Positions 6,695-14,327 of a stretch of DNA of 64,000 bases are shown in pieces. The position numbers and the translations under genes are program-made. The DNA lies in NCBI RefSeq assembly GCF_024609245.1, contig NZ_JANJYH010000001.1, positions 1-64,000 on the forward strand, read 5' to 3'. Source of the DNA: Haloarchaeobius sp. FL176 (lineage in GTDB: Archaea; Halobacteriota; Halobacteria; Halobacteriales; Natrialbaceae). Below the pieces are notes generated by a model. That model saw only the letters and a program-made list of their open reading frames with translations. It was not told the origin of the DNA and ran no database searches. Each line of letters begins with the position of its first letter. Positions within the stretch are counted from its first letter, which is position 1.

Positions 6695-7545
6695 TCTTCG
6701 TCGCCCTCCTCGTCGTCCTCGGCCCGGGCGCGGATGGCCGCCATGCGCTCGTCCAGCTCGGCGTCGAGTTCCGGCTTGCGCTCGCCCGAGTAGTGGTCCA
6801 CGCGGGCGGCGATTGTCAGCTTCCCGGCGACTGCGCGGGCAGCCGACCCGCGGTCAGCCGGTCGGGTCCCTCTGACGTACTCGTGAGTGTAGATGACGCC
6901 GTGTTTCGGCGACGACGCGTGGCCACGGAGATGTGCGAACAGCGCGTCCTCCGCGCCGAGCACCTGCACCGTCCCGCTGGGTTTTTTGGCCAGCGACTCC
7001 AGCCCGCCCGCGAGCGCGACGAGCCGGGCGGCGAGCACCGGCCCGGCCATCGCGGCGAGGTTCGGCGCGACCGTCGGTGCACGGGTCTCCACGTACGCCT
7101 CCAGGTCCTCCGCCTCATCGGCGAGATCGACCACGCGCTCGGCCAGCGACACCGCACGCTCCTCGTCGGGCGTCGTCGGCTCGCGGTCCGCGACCGTCCT
7201 CGCGAACTCGACACCGGCGCCGTCCTCGTCGAACAGCGCGCCGGCCCACTCGCTCAGCCGCTCCGCGAGCTCGTTGGCCGTCCGCATACAGTCGTCCATC
7301 GCGCGAACGGCGTGGACGAGCTGCTGGTCACCGGCGCGCTCGGCCTCGGTTGCCTCGCCCCGTGTCGCGGCGACGCAGGCCTCGTGGAGCGCCGTGTAGT
7401 ACGCCTCCTCGTCGGGCGCGAAGCCAGACTCGACGGCCCGTGTGGGCCAGTCAGCCGGCGCGTCGGCACGGCCCTCGCGGACGTGCTCGGCCGCCGTGGC
7501 GGTGTCGCCGGCGTCGCAGCCAGCGAACCACCCGTCTCCTGTCAT
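6691..7545 (-). CDS. nop5: Nop5/Nop56-58 box C/D RNP scaffold protein
   Basis: Nop5 bridges the L7Ae-bound guide RNA and fibrillarin. The 284-residue protein has a coiled-coil region and the Nop domain (about 130-250) with APNLAAMAGPVLAARLVALAGGLESLAKKPSGTV-type motifs, including GAED near 200 and KHGVIYTHEYV near 220. The start at 7545 gives the MTGDGWF N-terminus; an ATG at 7581 is possible but adds a basic segment. It overlaps flpA by 4 bp and heads the minus-strand gene set down to coaD. Confidence 0.9.
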   Translation of the reverse strand: MTGDGWFAGCDAGDTATAAEHVREGRADAPADWPTRAVESGFAPDEEAYYTALHEACVAATRGEATEAERAGDQQLVHAVRAMDDCMRTANELAERLSEWAGALFDEDGAGVEFARTVADREPTTPDEERAVSLAERVVDLADEAEDLEAYVETRAPTVAPNLAAMAGPVLAARLVALAGGLESLAKKPSGTVQVLGAEDALFAHLRGHASSPKHGVIYTHEYVRGTRPADRGSAARAVAGKLTIAARVDHYSGERKPELDAELDERMAAIRARAEDDEEGDEE

Positions 7546-7709
7546 GGACACGTCTTCGCCGGCCAGACGAGTAAAGGCCACCGACTCGCCCCAGTCCTAG
7601 AACGTGATTAAACTGTCCGGTGGGCGGAATCAGTCACGGCGGAAAGCTTATGCCTGCAGACCCGTCTCCATTTGATACCGCATTCGGGCCACAACGCCCG
7701 ACACAGACT

Positions 7710-7871
7710 ATGAACAGCGCGAACGATACGACCACTGACGGCCCCCAAGCTATCGACACGAGATTCAGAGCACGCGAATCCGACGACGGCCGAGTCGAGA
7801 TATTCGACTCGGAGAACGAGGACGCGTGGATTCGCTCTGACTACACACTCGAGGTAGCGGGACCGAACTGA
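7710..7871 (+). CDS. Small haloarchaeal conserved protein
   Basis: The protein has 53 residues from the ATG at 7710. Its conserved-looking core is DGRVEIFDSENEDAWIRSDY (about 26-45). A pattern of a strand, D-x-E-N, then A-W-I occurs in small haloarchaeal proteins often filed under DUF7331; I am not sure of that match. A TATA-like TTTGATA at 7671-7677 is 33 nt ahead, which favours this start over ATGs at 7620 and 7650. Function is unknown. It converges on the PCNA-like gene. Confidence 0.55.
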   Translation: MNSANDTTTDGPQAIDTRFRARESDDGRVEIFDSENEDAWIRSDYTLEVAGPN

Positions 7872-7875
7872 GCAC

Positions 7876-8697
7876 CTACGATTCTCCCTGCGACAGGACG
7901 TACCGCAACGTGAAGCCGGAGCGACGGCTGACGACGGCCAGCGGCTGTCCCGGCCCGGTCTGGAGCGTCACCGGACCCGTCAGTACGTCGGCCACACGAC
8001 CGAGGGGGCCGTCGTACTCGTTGCGGACGGCCGGTCCGCTGACCTCCCCTGTCAGCGTCTCGCACGCCCGAAGCCTGCCGTCTTCGCGGAGTTCGAACTG
8101 CAACGACCCGTCGTCGACGACGAACGGGAACGTCGCCGCGCCGGCCGTCCGGCGGCCGTCCGCGATGCGGCGGAGCTGGTCGGCCTCCGTCTCGACGACC
8201 GTCGGGGCGGGCGTCCCATCGGCGAGGAGAAATCGCTCGTCCTCGGTGAACCGGTCCGGGAGCGTCAGCGATACGTCGGCTCCCAGCGCGGAGTCACGGA
8301 CGCAGTCGATACGTGCAGTCGCGTCGCCGCTTCGGACGACCAGCCGCGACGCATAACCCGTTTCTGGGTCGCCGTCCATCCTGACCGAAATGTCCCCCTC
8401 GCCGCCGCCCACCCACGCCAGCCAGTCGCGGAGCTCGACGATGTCGAACACCGCAGTGACGGGAGTTTCCGCGACCGCGTCGAACGTGTCGAGCAACTCC
8501 GTCCGTGCCGTGCAGTACGCCGAGAGTGGGGCGTCTGCACTCCCCGCGGGCGTCCGGAGCGACGACCCGTCGACCCGCACCAACATCTCGTCGTAGTACG
8601 GTTCGGCGCTGTCCGGCGGCTCGACCGCCGCGAGCGAGAGCATTCGCTCGAACATCTGGGAGGGTGCGGTAAACTCGGCGAGCAACTCCTCGTCCAT
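7876..8697 (-). CDS. PCNA-like (sliding-clamp fold) protein of unknown role
   Basis: The 273-residue protein starts FTAPSQMFERMLSLAAV, like the first helix of PCNA. It ends with a segment (about 225-270) of the form GRVADVLTGPVTLQTGPGQP, then a strand ending TLRYVLSQ. That mirrors the last clamp repeat of PCNA, where a P-L-x strand is followed by an aromatic-L-x-A-P-R-I end. The overall two-repeat length also fits. The replication PCNA of haloarchaea is about 247 residues and much better conserved, so this is a divergent paralogue. It lies 74 bp after the paa operon on the same strand. The fold call is inference from pattern. Confidence 0.5.
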   Translation of the reverse strand: MDEELLAEFTAPSQMFERMLSLAAVEPPDSAEPYYDEMLVRVDGSSLRTPAGSADAPLSAYCTARTELLDTFDAVAETPVTAVFDIVELRDWLAWVGGGEGDISVRMDGDPETGYASRLVVRSGDATARIDCVRDSALGADVSLTLPDRFTEDERFLLADGTPAPTVVETEADQLRRIADGRRTAGAATFPFVVDDGSLQFELREDGRLRACETLTGEVSGPAVRNEYDGPLGRVADVLTGPVTLQTGPGQPLAVVSRRSGFTLRYVLSQGES

Positions 8698-8771
8698 ATC
8701 TGCGTGTGCGTTCGGACGACCAAAGCTCCGACGGTCGGTCCAGTCGGGGGAAAACGGCGGAGACGGACCGG

Positions 8772-8939
8772 TTACTCGAACTTCTCGAAGGGCTGCTCGC
8801 AGTCGTTGCAGTAGTGCATCGACCGGCAGAGCGACGGGCCCTTCGGGTGGTCGCGGACGGTGTTCTCGGAGCCGCAGTACGGGCACTCGGCTCCCTCCAG
8901 GTCGCCACTGGTCGTGACGGACGGGTCTGCGCGTCTCAT
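8772..8939 (-). CDS. Stand-alone zinc ribbon, split-off C-terminal part of PaaD
   Basis: The 55-residue protein has two C-x-x-C-type pairs: CPYCGS at 19-24 and, after C38, CNDC at 44-47. It ends EQPFEKFE. This is the zinc-binding tail (C-P-x-C-G-S ... P-F-d-x-F) that in bacterial PaaD/PaaJ is fused to the MIP18-like domain. Here that domain is the preceding gene, and the two overlap by four bases (ATGA), so the pair is very likely translated together as a split PaaD. Its role would be assembling or supporting the diiron epoxidase. Confidence 0.8.
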   Translation of the reverse strand: MRRADPSVTTSGDLEGAECPYCGSENTVRDHPKGPSLCRSMHYCNDCEQPFEKFE

Positions 8940-9406
8940 ATGCTGAGTCCGAAGTCGCGGAGGTCCTGTTCACCCTGCTCGGTCACCAGCTCGAGGTTCC
9001 ACTCCGGCGACCAGACCAGCCGGAGGTCGGCGCGGTCGACGCCGTCGACGTCCTCGACGGCCTCCTGTATCTGGTCCTGAAGCATGTCCCGTGCGGGACA
9101 GCCCGAGTACGTCAGCGTCATGTCGATCGTGGCGACGGTGCCGTCGTCGGTGTCGTCGACGCTGACGCCGTAGATGAGCCCGAGGTCGACGATGGAGATC
9201 GGCATCTCCGGGTCCTCGATCTCGTACAGGGTGTCCCAGACGTCGCGCTCGACGCCTTCGGCTCCCTCGCCCGTCGCGGGCACGTCGTCGTACGCCTCGC
9301 CCTCGACGTACTCGGTGTACGCACAGGCCTCCCCGGCCGGCTCGACGCAGTCGTCGTCGACGGGGTCGACCGAGTCCGGGATGTCGGTGTCGTAGGCGTT
9401 ACTCAT
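8936..9406 (-). CDS. paaD: 1,2-phenylacetyl-CoA epoxidase subunit PaaD (MIP18 domain)
   Basis: The 156-residue protein carries the MIP18/DUF59 domain (about 55-140) with DPEMPISIVDLGLIYGV and the conserved cysteine in LTYSGCPARDM. The family supports metal-cluster assembly for the PaaABC oxygenase. The first 50 residues are an acidic extension. The zinc-ribbon tail of bacterial PaaD is absent and encoded by the next gene. Its start overlaps the paaC stop by 8 bp. Confidence 0.85.
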   Translation of the reverse strand: MSNAYDTDIPDSVDPVDDDCVEPAGEACAYTEYVEGEAYDDVPATGEGAEGVERDVWDTLYEIEDPEMPISIVDLGLIYGVSVDDTDDGTVATIDMTLTYSGCPARDMLQDQIQEAVEDVDGVDRADLRLVWSPEWNLELVTEQGEQDLRDFGLSI

Positions 9407-10271
9407 CGTCGGGGTCCTTCATGATGCGTTCGGCGCTGGTGCGGCCGAGCTCCTGATACGTGTGCGTGAAGTCGTCGTGCAGGTCGAACCAGGCGTCGGT
9501 GTGGGACTGGTCGCGACCGGTGTGCTCGGGGAGCTCGAGCTGGCTGTGGTGGACGTCGTACTGTTCGGGTAGCTCGGCGTCGTCGACGCTGAGTCCGAGC
9601 GACTCGAGGAACGGGATGACCTCGTCGAGCCACTCCTCGCGCATGGTGACGAGCGGCTCGCTGCGGATCCCGAGCTCGTCGATGCGTTCCTCGACCGCCT
9701 CGTCGGTCGGGGCGAACAGCGTCAGTGCGTGCGGGAACAGCCGGTCGAGGGCGTCCTGCACACGGGCACGGCTCTCCTCTTCCTCACAGAGCCGTTCGAG
9801 CCAGTTCGCCGCGTGCTCGCGGTGGTAGTCCTCCTCGCCGAGGATCTTCCCGACGCGGTCGCGGATGCGCGGGTACGACGAGTCCTGCAGCGCGCGGAGC
9901 TGGATGTCCTCGGCCACGTCGTAGAGGTACGACCGGAGGACCGGATCCGCCCAGTCGCCCTCGTCGAACGGCAGCTCGGCCAGCGTGGAGTGGCGCCACT
10001 CCGACGGGTCGCGCTCCCAGATGAGTTCGGACTCCTCGGCTCCCCAGTCCTGGAGCAGGTCGTACCAGAGCCGGGCGTGACCCAGCTCGTCCTGCGCGAT
10101 GTTCGAGAACGCGAGGTCGGACTCGAGGGTCGGAGCCTTGACCTGCCACTCGGTGTAGCGCTCGGCGACGACGAACTCGTCGTCTGCCAGCCGGAACAGC
10201 TGGTGCTGGACGGCCTCTCGCTCGTCGGCGGTCAGGTCATCGGGCTCGGAGAGCTCTTCGACGGCCGCCAT
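9399..10271 (-). CDS. paaC: 1,2-phenylacetyl-CoA epoxidase subunit PaaC
   Basis: This is the structural ferritin-like subunit that pairs with PaaA in the multicomponent oxygenase converting phenylacetyl-CoA to its 1,2-epoxide. The 290-residue all-helical protein contains SNIAQDELGHARLWYDLLQ (about 57-75) and EEDYHREHAANWLERL (about 146-161), the paired helices of the PaaA/PaaC family. The paaB stop and paaC start share one base, and the 3' end overlaps paaD. Confidence 0.9.
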   Translation of the reverse strand: MAAVEELSEPDDLTADEREAVQHQLFRLADDEFVVAERYTEWQVKAPTLESDLAFSNIAQDELGHARLWYDLLQDWGAEESELIWERDPSEWRHSTLAELPFDEGDWADPVLRSYLYDVAEDIQLRALQDSSYPRIRDRVGKILGEEDYHREHAANWLERLCEEEESRARVQDALDRLFPHALTLFAPTDEAVEERIDELGIRSEPLVTMREEWLDEVIPFLESLGLSVDDAELPEQYDVHHSQLELPEHTGRDQSHTDAWFDLHDDFTHTYQELGRTSAERIMKDPDDE

Positions 10272-10600
10272 CAGCTACCACCCTCTATCTGGGCCTTGCG
10301 CTCGCGTTCGGCCGATGCCTGTTCGCTCTCGGACTCCTCGACCTCCGAGGCGGCGGCCTCGAAGTTGTAGGTCATGGCCCACCGGTAGGACTTGTCGGTC
10401 GTGCCGCCGAAGGCCGCGTCCTCGGTGTCGACCTCGCCGATCTCCTTCTGCGGGGTGACCCACAGGCTGTTCGTGGGCTTGCGACGGCCGTGCTGGACCT
10501 CGGCGAACAGCAGGGCCATCTCCCGGTCCGGTGCGTGGACGTTCCCACAGTGCTTGTGGTAATCGCCCGACTTCTCCTGTCTGAACACTTCCCAGATCAT
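10271..10600 (-). CDS. paaB: 1,2-phenylacetyl-CoA epoxidase subunit PaaB
   Basis: The small bridging subunit of the epoxidase complex, 109 residues. It begins MIWEVFRQEKSGDYHKHCGN and contains HAPDREMALLFAEVQHGRR, both typical of PaaB. The last 30 residues are a charged haloarchaeal extension. It starts 4 bp after paaA and shares one base with paaC, so the whole set is one operon. Confidence 0.9.
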   Translation of the reverse strand: MIWEVFRQEKSGDYHKHCGNVHAPDREMALLFAEVQHGRRKPTNSLWVTPQKEIGEVDTEDAAFGGTTDKSYRWAMTYNFEAAASEVEESESEQASAERERKAQIEGGS

Positions 10601-10604
10601 GGTC

Positions 10605-11549
10605 TCAGTCTGCCGCCTGCGGCTGGCTGGAACCGTAGAGCCGGTTCTCGTGGCTGTCGAGCGATTCGCGGACCCACTCGACGGCGTCCTGAGCCGCCTT
10701 CCGGCCGTTGATCTGGCCGACGCCGGGCTCGTAGTCGTTCTTCGCGATGGTGAAGAACTCGTCCCAGTCGAGGTCCTCCTCGACGACCTCGTAGGTGCCG
10801 TCGTCGTTCTTCGAGATGCGCGGCTCCTCGGGAATCTCGAGGCCGTACTTCTCGGCCTTCGGGATGTACGCGTTGAGGAACGCTGTCCGGAGGTCGTCGT
10901 TGCTCATCTGCTTGAGCCCGACCTCGCTGGCGAAGCCGTGGTGGGTCGACTTCTCGTTGGTGGGGCCGAAGAACTGGATGATGCGCGGCCACCACTCATC
11001 GAATGCCTCCTGGGTCATCTCCTGCTCCTTCTTCGAGCCGGTCATCAGCTCGTAGAGGATGGCCTCACCGTGCTTGACGTGGAAGCCCTCCTCGAAGCAG
11101 ACCTTGTCCATCGCGTGGGCGTACGGCTCCCACGACGTGGACTTGAGCGTCGCCTGCCGGCGCATCGCCGCGCCGTCGACGAAGAACGCGATCATCGGCG
11201 TCTCGACGTAGCTGTCCATCGGGTAGTGGAAGCAGTTGAGGAACTTCCCCTTGCCCTCGGCGAGCTCGTCGAGCATCTCGTCACGCGTCTTGATGCCCAG
11301 GCTCTCGGCGGCCCGGTAGAGGAGCTGCCCGTGCCCGATCTCGTCCTGCACCTTCGCGCTGAACGCGAGCTTGCGGTCCAGACTCGGTGCCTGGCGGATG
11401 AACGGCTTCTCCAGGTACGCGCCCATGATCTCGGAGTTCGCGTGGAACTGGATCATCCGGGTCGCCGCCTTCCTGTACTTCTCCGGCATCTCGTCCTTCG
11501 GACTGAACTCCCGCGGTCCTGCCCGCTGTTTGACCTCCTCGATATCCAT
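10605..11549 (-). CDS. paaA: 1,2-phenylacetyl-CoA epoxidase catalytic subunit PaaA
   Basis: The diiron catalytic subunit, 314 residues. Likely iron ligands are visible: Glu40 (NSEIMGA), the E-x-x-H pair at 70-73 (QDEIGHGQLLY) and the second pair in FEEGFHVKHGE (residues 152-162). First gene of paaA-B-C-D-zinc ribbon. No PaaE reductase is in this window, so electron supply must come from elsewhere. A divergent HTH-10 regulator starts 134 bp upstream, and the shared promoter region carries a near-palindrome over the expected transcription start. Confidence 0.92.
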   Translation of the reverse strand: MDIEEVKQRAGPREFSPKDEMPEKYRKAATRMIQFHANSEIMGAYLEKPFIRQAPSLDRKLAFSAKVQDEIGHGQLLYRAAESLGIKTRDEMLDELAEGKGKFLNCFHYPMDSYVETPMIAFFVDGAAMRRQATLKSTSWEPYAHAMDKVCFEEGFHVKHGEAILYELMTGSKKEQEMTQEAFDEWWPRIIQFFGPTNEKSTHHGFASEVGLKQMSNDDLRTAFLNAYIPKAEKYGLEIPEEPRISKNDDGTYEVVEEDLDWDEFFTIAKNDYEPGVGQINGRKAAQDAVEWVRESLDSHENRLYGSSQPQAAD

Positions 11550-11584
11550 GATAGTTCATCCCAATTTTCGGAGCCCAACGACTA

Positions 11585-11630
11585 ACAGGTTAACCCGTCC
11601 ATGTGTGGGGTTTATATACTGGCCGCGGCA
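11585..11630. promoter_or_regulatory. Divergent paaA/regulator promoter with operator-like palindrome
   Basis: A strong TATA element (AGTATATAAA on the minus strand, 11621-11630) faces paaA. The symmetric TTTATATACT reading on the plus strand could serve the HTH-10 gene. ACAGGTTAACCCGT (11585-11598) is a 14-bp palindrome with one mismatched pair around GGTTAACC. It lies about 27 nt downstream of the TATA box in the paaA direction, on the expected transcription start, a typical repressor position. Confidence 0.6.
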
Positions 11631-11682
11631 AGGTGTTCGGCTCGACGACAACACCATAGGTCCACACCGTGAACGCAGTCTC

Positions 11683-12315
11683 ATGATAGAGGAGTGCCTC
11701 GTCGTCGAGTTCGCGGTAACCGGTGACGACTGTCCACTCGCGACCGCGACGCGCGAGACGGACACCACCCTCGAGGCGAAGCCACCACAGCGTCGTGCCG
11801 ACGGCAACGCGCTCCTCCAGTTCACCGGCGACCCCGCCATCGCGCCGGTGCTCGACGCGGACGAACGCATCCGGTACCTCCACGCTTCGTCGACCGACGA
11901 GCGGGTCAACTACCGCTGTCTCTCCAAGCATCCCTGCGTCGTCCACCAGCTGACGGACGCGGGGTTCATGGCGGAGGCACTGAGCTACGCCGACGGCGTC
12001 GAGACGTACACCGGCGCGGTCGTCGGGTACGACGTGCTCGAAGGCGTGCTCGAGGCAGCCGGGGAGGCCGTCGGTGTCACCCTCGAGCGCATCTACCCGC
12101 TCGGGAGCGAGGACGACGAAGCCGTCGCGCGCCGGTGGGGGTTCACGCCCGCACAGGAGGAGGCGCTGCGGCTCGCCGACGAGATGGGCTACTTCGAGGT
12201 ACCGCGGCGGGCCGATGCCGGCGACGTTGCGACAGAACTCGGCATCGGCAAGTCGGCGTTCCTCGAACGACTCCGCCGGGGACAGGCCGCACTCATGGCG
12301 CAGGTGTTCGACTAA
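11683..12315 (+). CDS. HTH-10 (Bat-like) family transcriptional regulator
   Basis: The 210-residue protein has an N-terminal sensor-like domain (about 1-145) with several cysteines (C5, C16, and others around 80-88). A C-terminal HTH-10 domain (about 152-210) contains WGFTPAQEEALRLADEMGYF and GIGKSAFLERLRRGQ. This arrangement is widespread in haloarchaea and named after bacterio-opsin activator. The divergent position and shared promoter make it the likely regulator of the paa genes (inference). Confidence 0.8.
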   Translation: MIEECLVVEFAVTGDDCPLATATRETDTTLEAKPPQRRADGNALLQFTGDPAIAPVLDADERIRYLHASSTDERVNYRCLSKHPCVVHQLTDAGFMAEALSYADGVETYTGAVVGYDVLEGVLEAAGEAVGVTLERIYPLGSEDDEAVARRWGFTPAQEEALRLADEMGYFEVPRRADAGDVATELGIGKSAFLERLRRGQAALMAQVFD

Positions 12316-12333
12316 CCGAACCGCAGCGGGTGG

Positions 12334-12717
12334 TTACCCGGCGGTCGACCCGCTTAGCCCGAAGGTGAACCCCGCACCGCCAGTTGCGCTCTCCTCGGCG
12401 ACGACCGACCAGCTGTGAGCCCGGGCGATGCGCTCGACGATGGCGAGCCCGAACCCGAGCAGGCCCAGCGTCGAGCCGCACGCACCGATGAACTGGACCA
12501 CCAGCCAGGCGCGCTTGGCGACGAGATCGGTCGTGAGGAGCCAGAACACGTCGCCGACGGCCTAGATTGCGATGCTGAACGTCAGGGCGACGAACATCCG
12601 AACGACCGGTCGGTCGAGCAGGTGCGTCCGACCGACGCGCACGTAGACGAACAGCCCCAACGACAGGAGCGTCGAGAAGACGAACGGGATGATGTAGACG
12701 GTGAGTTGCCATTCCAT
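12334..12717 (-). pseudogene. Collapsed 7TM histidine kinase remnant
   Basis: Reading from an ATG at 12717 gives a hydrophobic start of the kind seen in membrane-bound haloarchaeal histidine kinases (MEWQLTVYIIPFVFSTLLSL). An in-frame TAG at about 12562-12564 replaces a likely Trp codon. After a further membrane stretch the frame jumps directly to the last part of an HATPase domain: FGLAIVERIARAHSWSVVAE and SATGGAGFTF. The rest of the sensor region, the HisKA domain and most of the ATPase are missing. It therefore has a large internal deletion plus a nonsense mutation and cannot make a kinase. Confidence 0.78.
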
Positions 12718-12808
12718 ACAGCAGGACTGAGGGAGGAGCGGGCCTGGATACGCTTTACTCTAATCGGCAAGCTCCGACCTACGAGAGAGCCGGACGACCG
12801 GGGAAGCA

Positions 12809-13195
12809 TCACCCAGTCTTGTAGACGCCGCGGGCGTCCGCGATCAGCGTGTCGTCTTCGGCGGTGAACACGTCGACGTCGACGGTGCCAACGTCGCCAC
12901 CACAGCGGACCACGTCCGCCTCCGCGTACAGGTCGCCCGTCCCGGCGTCGAGGTAGTCGATGCGCATGTCGATGGTCGGCACCGGCTGGTCGACCAGCGA
13001 GACGAGCGCCGCTCCACCCACGGTGTCCGCGAGGGTGAACGTCACGCCGCCGTGGGCCATCAACTGGTCCGCGTTCCAGGACAGCCCCTCGCGCATCTCC
13101 AGTTGTCCCTCGGCGTGTCCGTCGGCAGCTTCGGTCACTTCGACACCCAGGAGGTCGGCGAACGGCATCTCCTCGAAGAACGATTCGATGTCCAT
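12809..13195 (-). CDS. PaaI-family hotdog thioesterase
   Basis: The 128-residue single hotdog-domain protein contains LSWNADQLMAHGGVTFTLAD (about 37-56), where the H-G-G motif and the following acidic residue form the acyl-CoA thioesterase site. PaaI-type enzymes release CoA from stalled ring-hydroxylated phenylacetyl-CoA intermediates, which suits its place near the paa operon, although the decayed kinase lies between. The start at 13195 (MDIESFFEEMPF) was preferred to the in-frame ATG at 13216. Confidence 0.8.
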   Translation of the reverse strand: MDIESFFEEMPFADLLGVEVTEAADGHAEGQLEMREGLSWNADQLMAHGGVTFTLADTVGGAALVSLVDQPVPTIDMRIDYLDAGTGDLYAEADVVRCGGDVGTVDVDVFTAEDDTLIADARGVYKTG

Positions 13196-13302
13196 GCCCG
13201 GCCCTGCTCGGTGCATCCTCTTAACCCTTCAGGAAGGCCACGGTCGCGGCGTCGATTCCGTTGGCTGTTGCCACCGACGAGTCCGGCTCCGGATGGTCCC
13301 AT

Positions 13303-13351
13303 ACTCTAATCTATTAGGGTGCGGTTCGACGTGGCACTTATAGATTAGAGT
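13303..13351. repeat. Perfect 11-bp inverted repeat in the 13196-13523 gap
   Basis: ACTCTAATCTA (13303-13313) is mirrored exactly by TAGATTAGAGT (13341-13351) with a 27-nt spacer. The left arm overlaps a smaller palindrome (CTAATctATTAG). It lies 108 bp upstream of the thioesterase start in a 328-bp gap without a gene. It is far more A+T rich than its surroundings. A regulator site or remnant of an inserted element are both possible. Confidence 0.55.
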
Positions 13352-13412
13352 CAAACGTTACCTACCTTGCCTCCCAAGAGTTACTTGGCGAATTGCAGCG
13401 ACGTGCTGTCGC

Positions 13413-13458
13413 CACCCCCCATACCCCCCCAACCCCCCTTCCTTGAACCACCACCCCC
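13413..13458 (-). other. G-quadruplex-prone tract (minus strand)
   Basis: The plus strand reads as three C-runs of 6-7 (13415-13420, 13424-13430, 13433-13438) followed by a five-C run at 13454-13458. The minus strand therefore has G6, G7 and G6 runs with 2-3-nt loops plus a G5 run. It lies 66 nt downstream of the queuosine-transporter stop on the strand transcribed from that gene, so it would be in its 3' end or in the leader towards the thioesterase. Confidence 0.5.
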
Positions 13459-13523
13459 GAGAGAGTTCCATCGCCGGCGGTCAGTCGCCGACGACAGCTA
13501 GTGACGTCGATATCGCTCCCCGT

Positions 13524-14240
13524 CTACTCCGGCCGTTCAGCTTCGTACCGCTCCACGAGCGACACGACTCCGTAGACGAACGGGGTGTCGACCACTGCGA
13601 CGAGCACCTTGAAGACGTACTGCCCGACCATCAGGGCGAGGATGACCGACACAGGAAGGCCACCACCAACACCGAACACTTTGGGTGCGACGTAGAACGC
13701 GACCGAGACGAAGATGACCGTGTCGATGGCCTGACTCGTCGCCGTCGAGAGGATGTTGCGCAGCCACAGCGACTCGCCGTCGGTCGCCGCACGGAGCCGG
13801 TGGAATACGAAGACGTCCCAGTTCTGGCTCACGATGTACGCGAGCAGCGAGCCAGCCACGATGTTCGTGCTCGCGCCGAGGACCGTCTCGAACGTGTCGG
13901 CGGCGACGGCGCTGTTACCGGCCACGGGCGAGGCGATGGTGCTCCAGACGAGCACGAGGACGACGAAGTTCATCGCGAAGCCGACGTTGACCATCGCGGT
14001 CGCCGCGCGACGCCCGTACAGCTCCGAGTAGCAGTCGCTCGCGAAGAACGTCAGCGCGTACGCCAGCGCCGCGCCGGGCAGGACCAGCGTGTCACCGGTG
14101 TGCGGGAGCGAGAGTGGAATCCCGAACGCGAGGAGTTTGCTCGCCGTGACCTGTGCCGTCGCCAGCGCCGTGACGAACAGCCCCACGAGTGCGATCTGTC
14201 CGACGTCCGCTGCGTCGCCCTTCCGGATCGGGTCGGTCAT
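13524..14240 (-). CDS. Queuosine/archaeosine precursor transporter (YhhQ family)
   Basis: The 238-residue membrane protein has about six transmembrane segments and the VUT/DUF165 family hallmarks: VTASKLLAFGIPLSLPHTGD (about 32-51), FFASDCYSELYGRR (about 66-79) and NWDVFVFHRLR (about 138-148). It imports a queuosine-pathway base or precursor; in archaea the likely use is archaeosine in tRNA. It stands alone on the minus strand with a 87-bp gap from the DUF7523 gene upstream. Confidence 0.85.
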   Translation of the reverse strand: MTDPIRKGDAADVGQIALVGLFVTALATAQVTASKLLAFGIPLSLPHTGDTLVLPGAALAYALTFFASDCYSELYGRRAATAMVNVGFAMNFVVLVLVWSTIASPVAGNSAVAADTFETVLGASTNIVAGSLLAYIVSQNWDVFVFHRLRAATDGESLWLRNILSTATSQAIDTVIFVSVAFYVAPKVFGVGGGLPVSVILALMVGQYVFKVLVAVVDTPFVYGVVSLVERYEAERPE

Positions 14241-14327
14241 GTCTACCGAGCGAACTCTCGCGACTCGTTTGAGGATTCTGGTTCGCGACCGTCGTCCGCG
14301 GAACCTCGATAGCCGCCGGGAGACACC

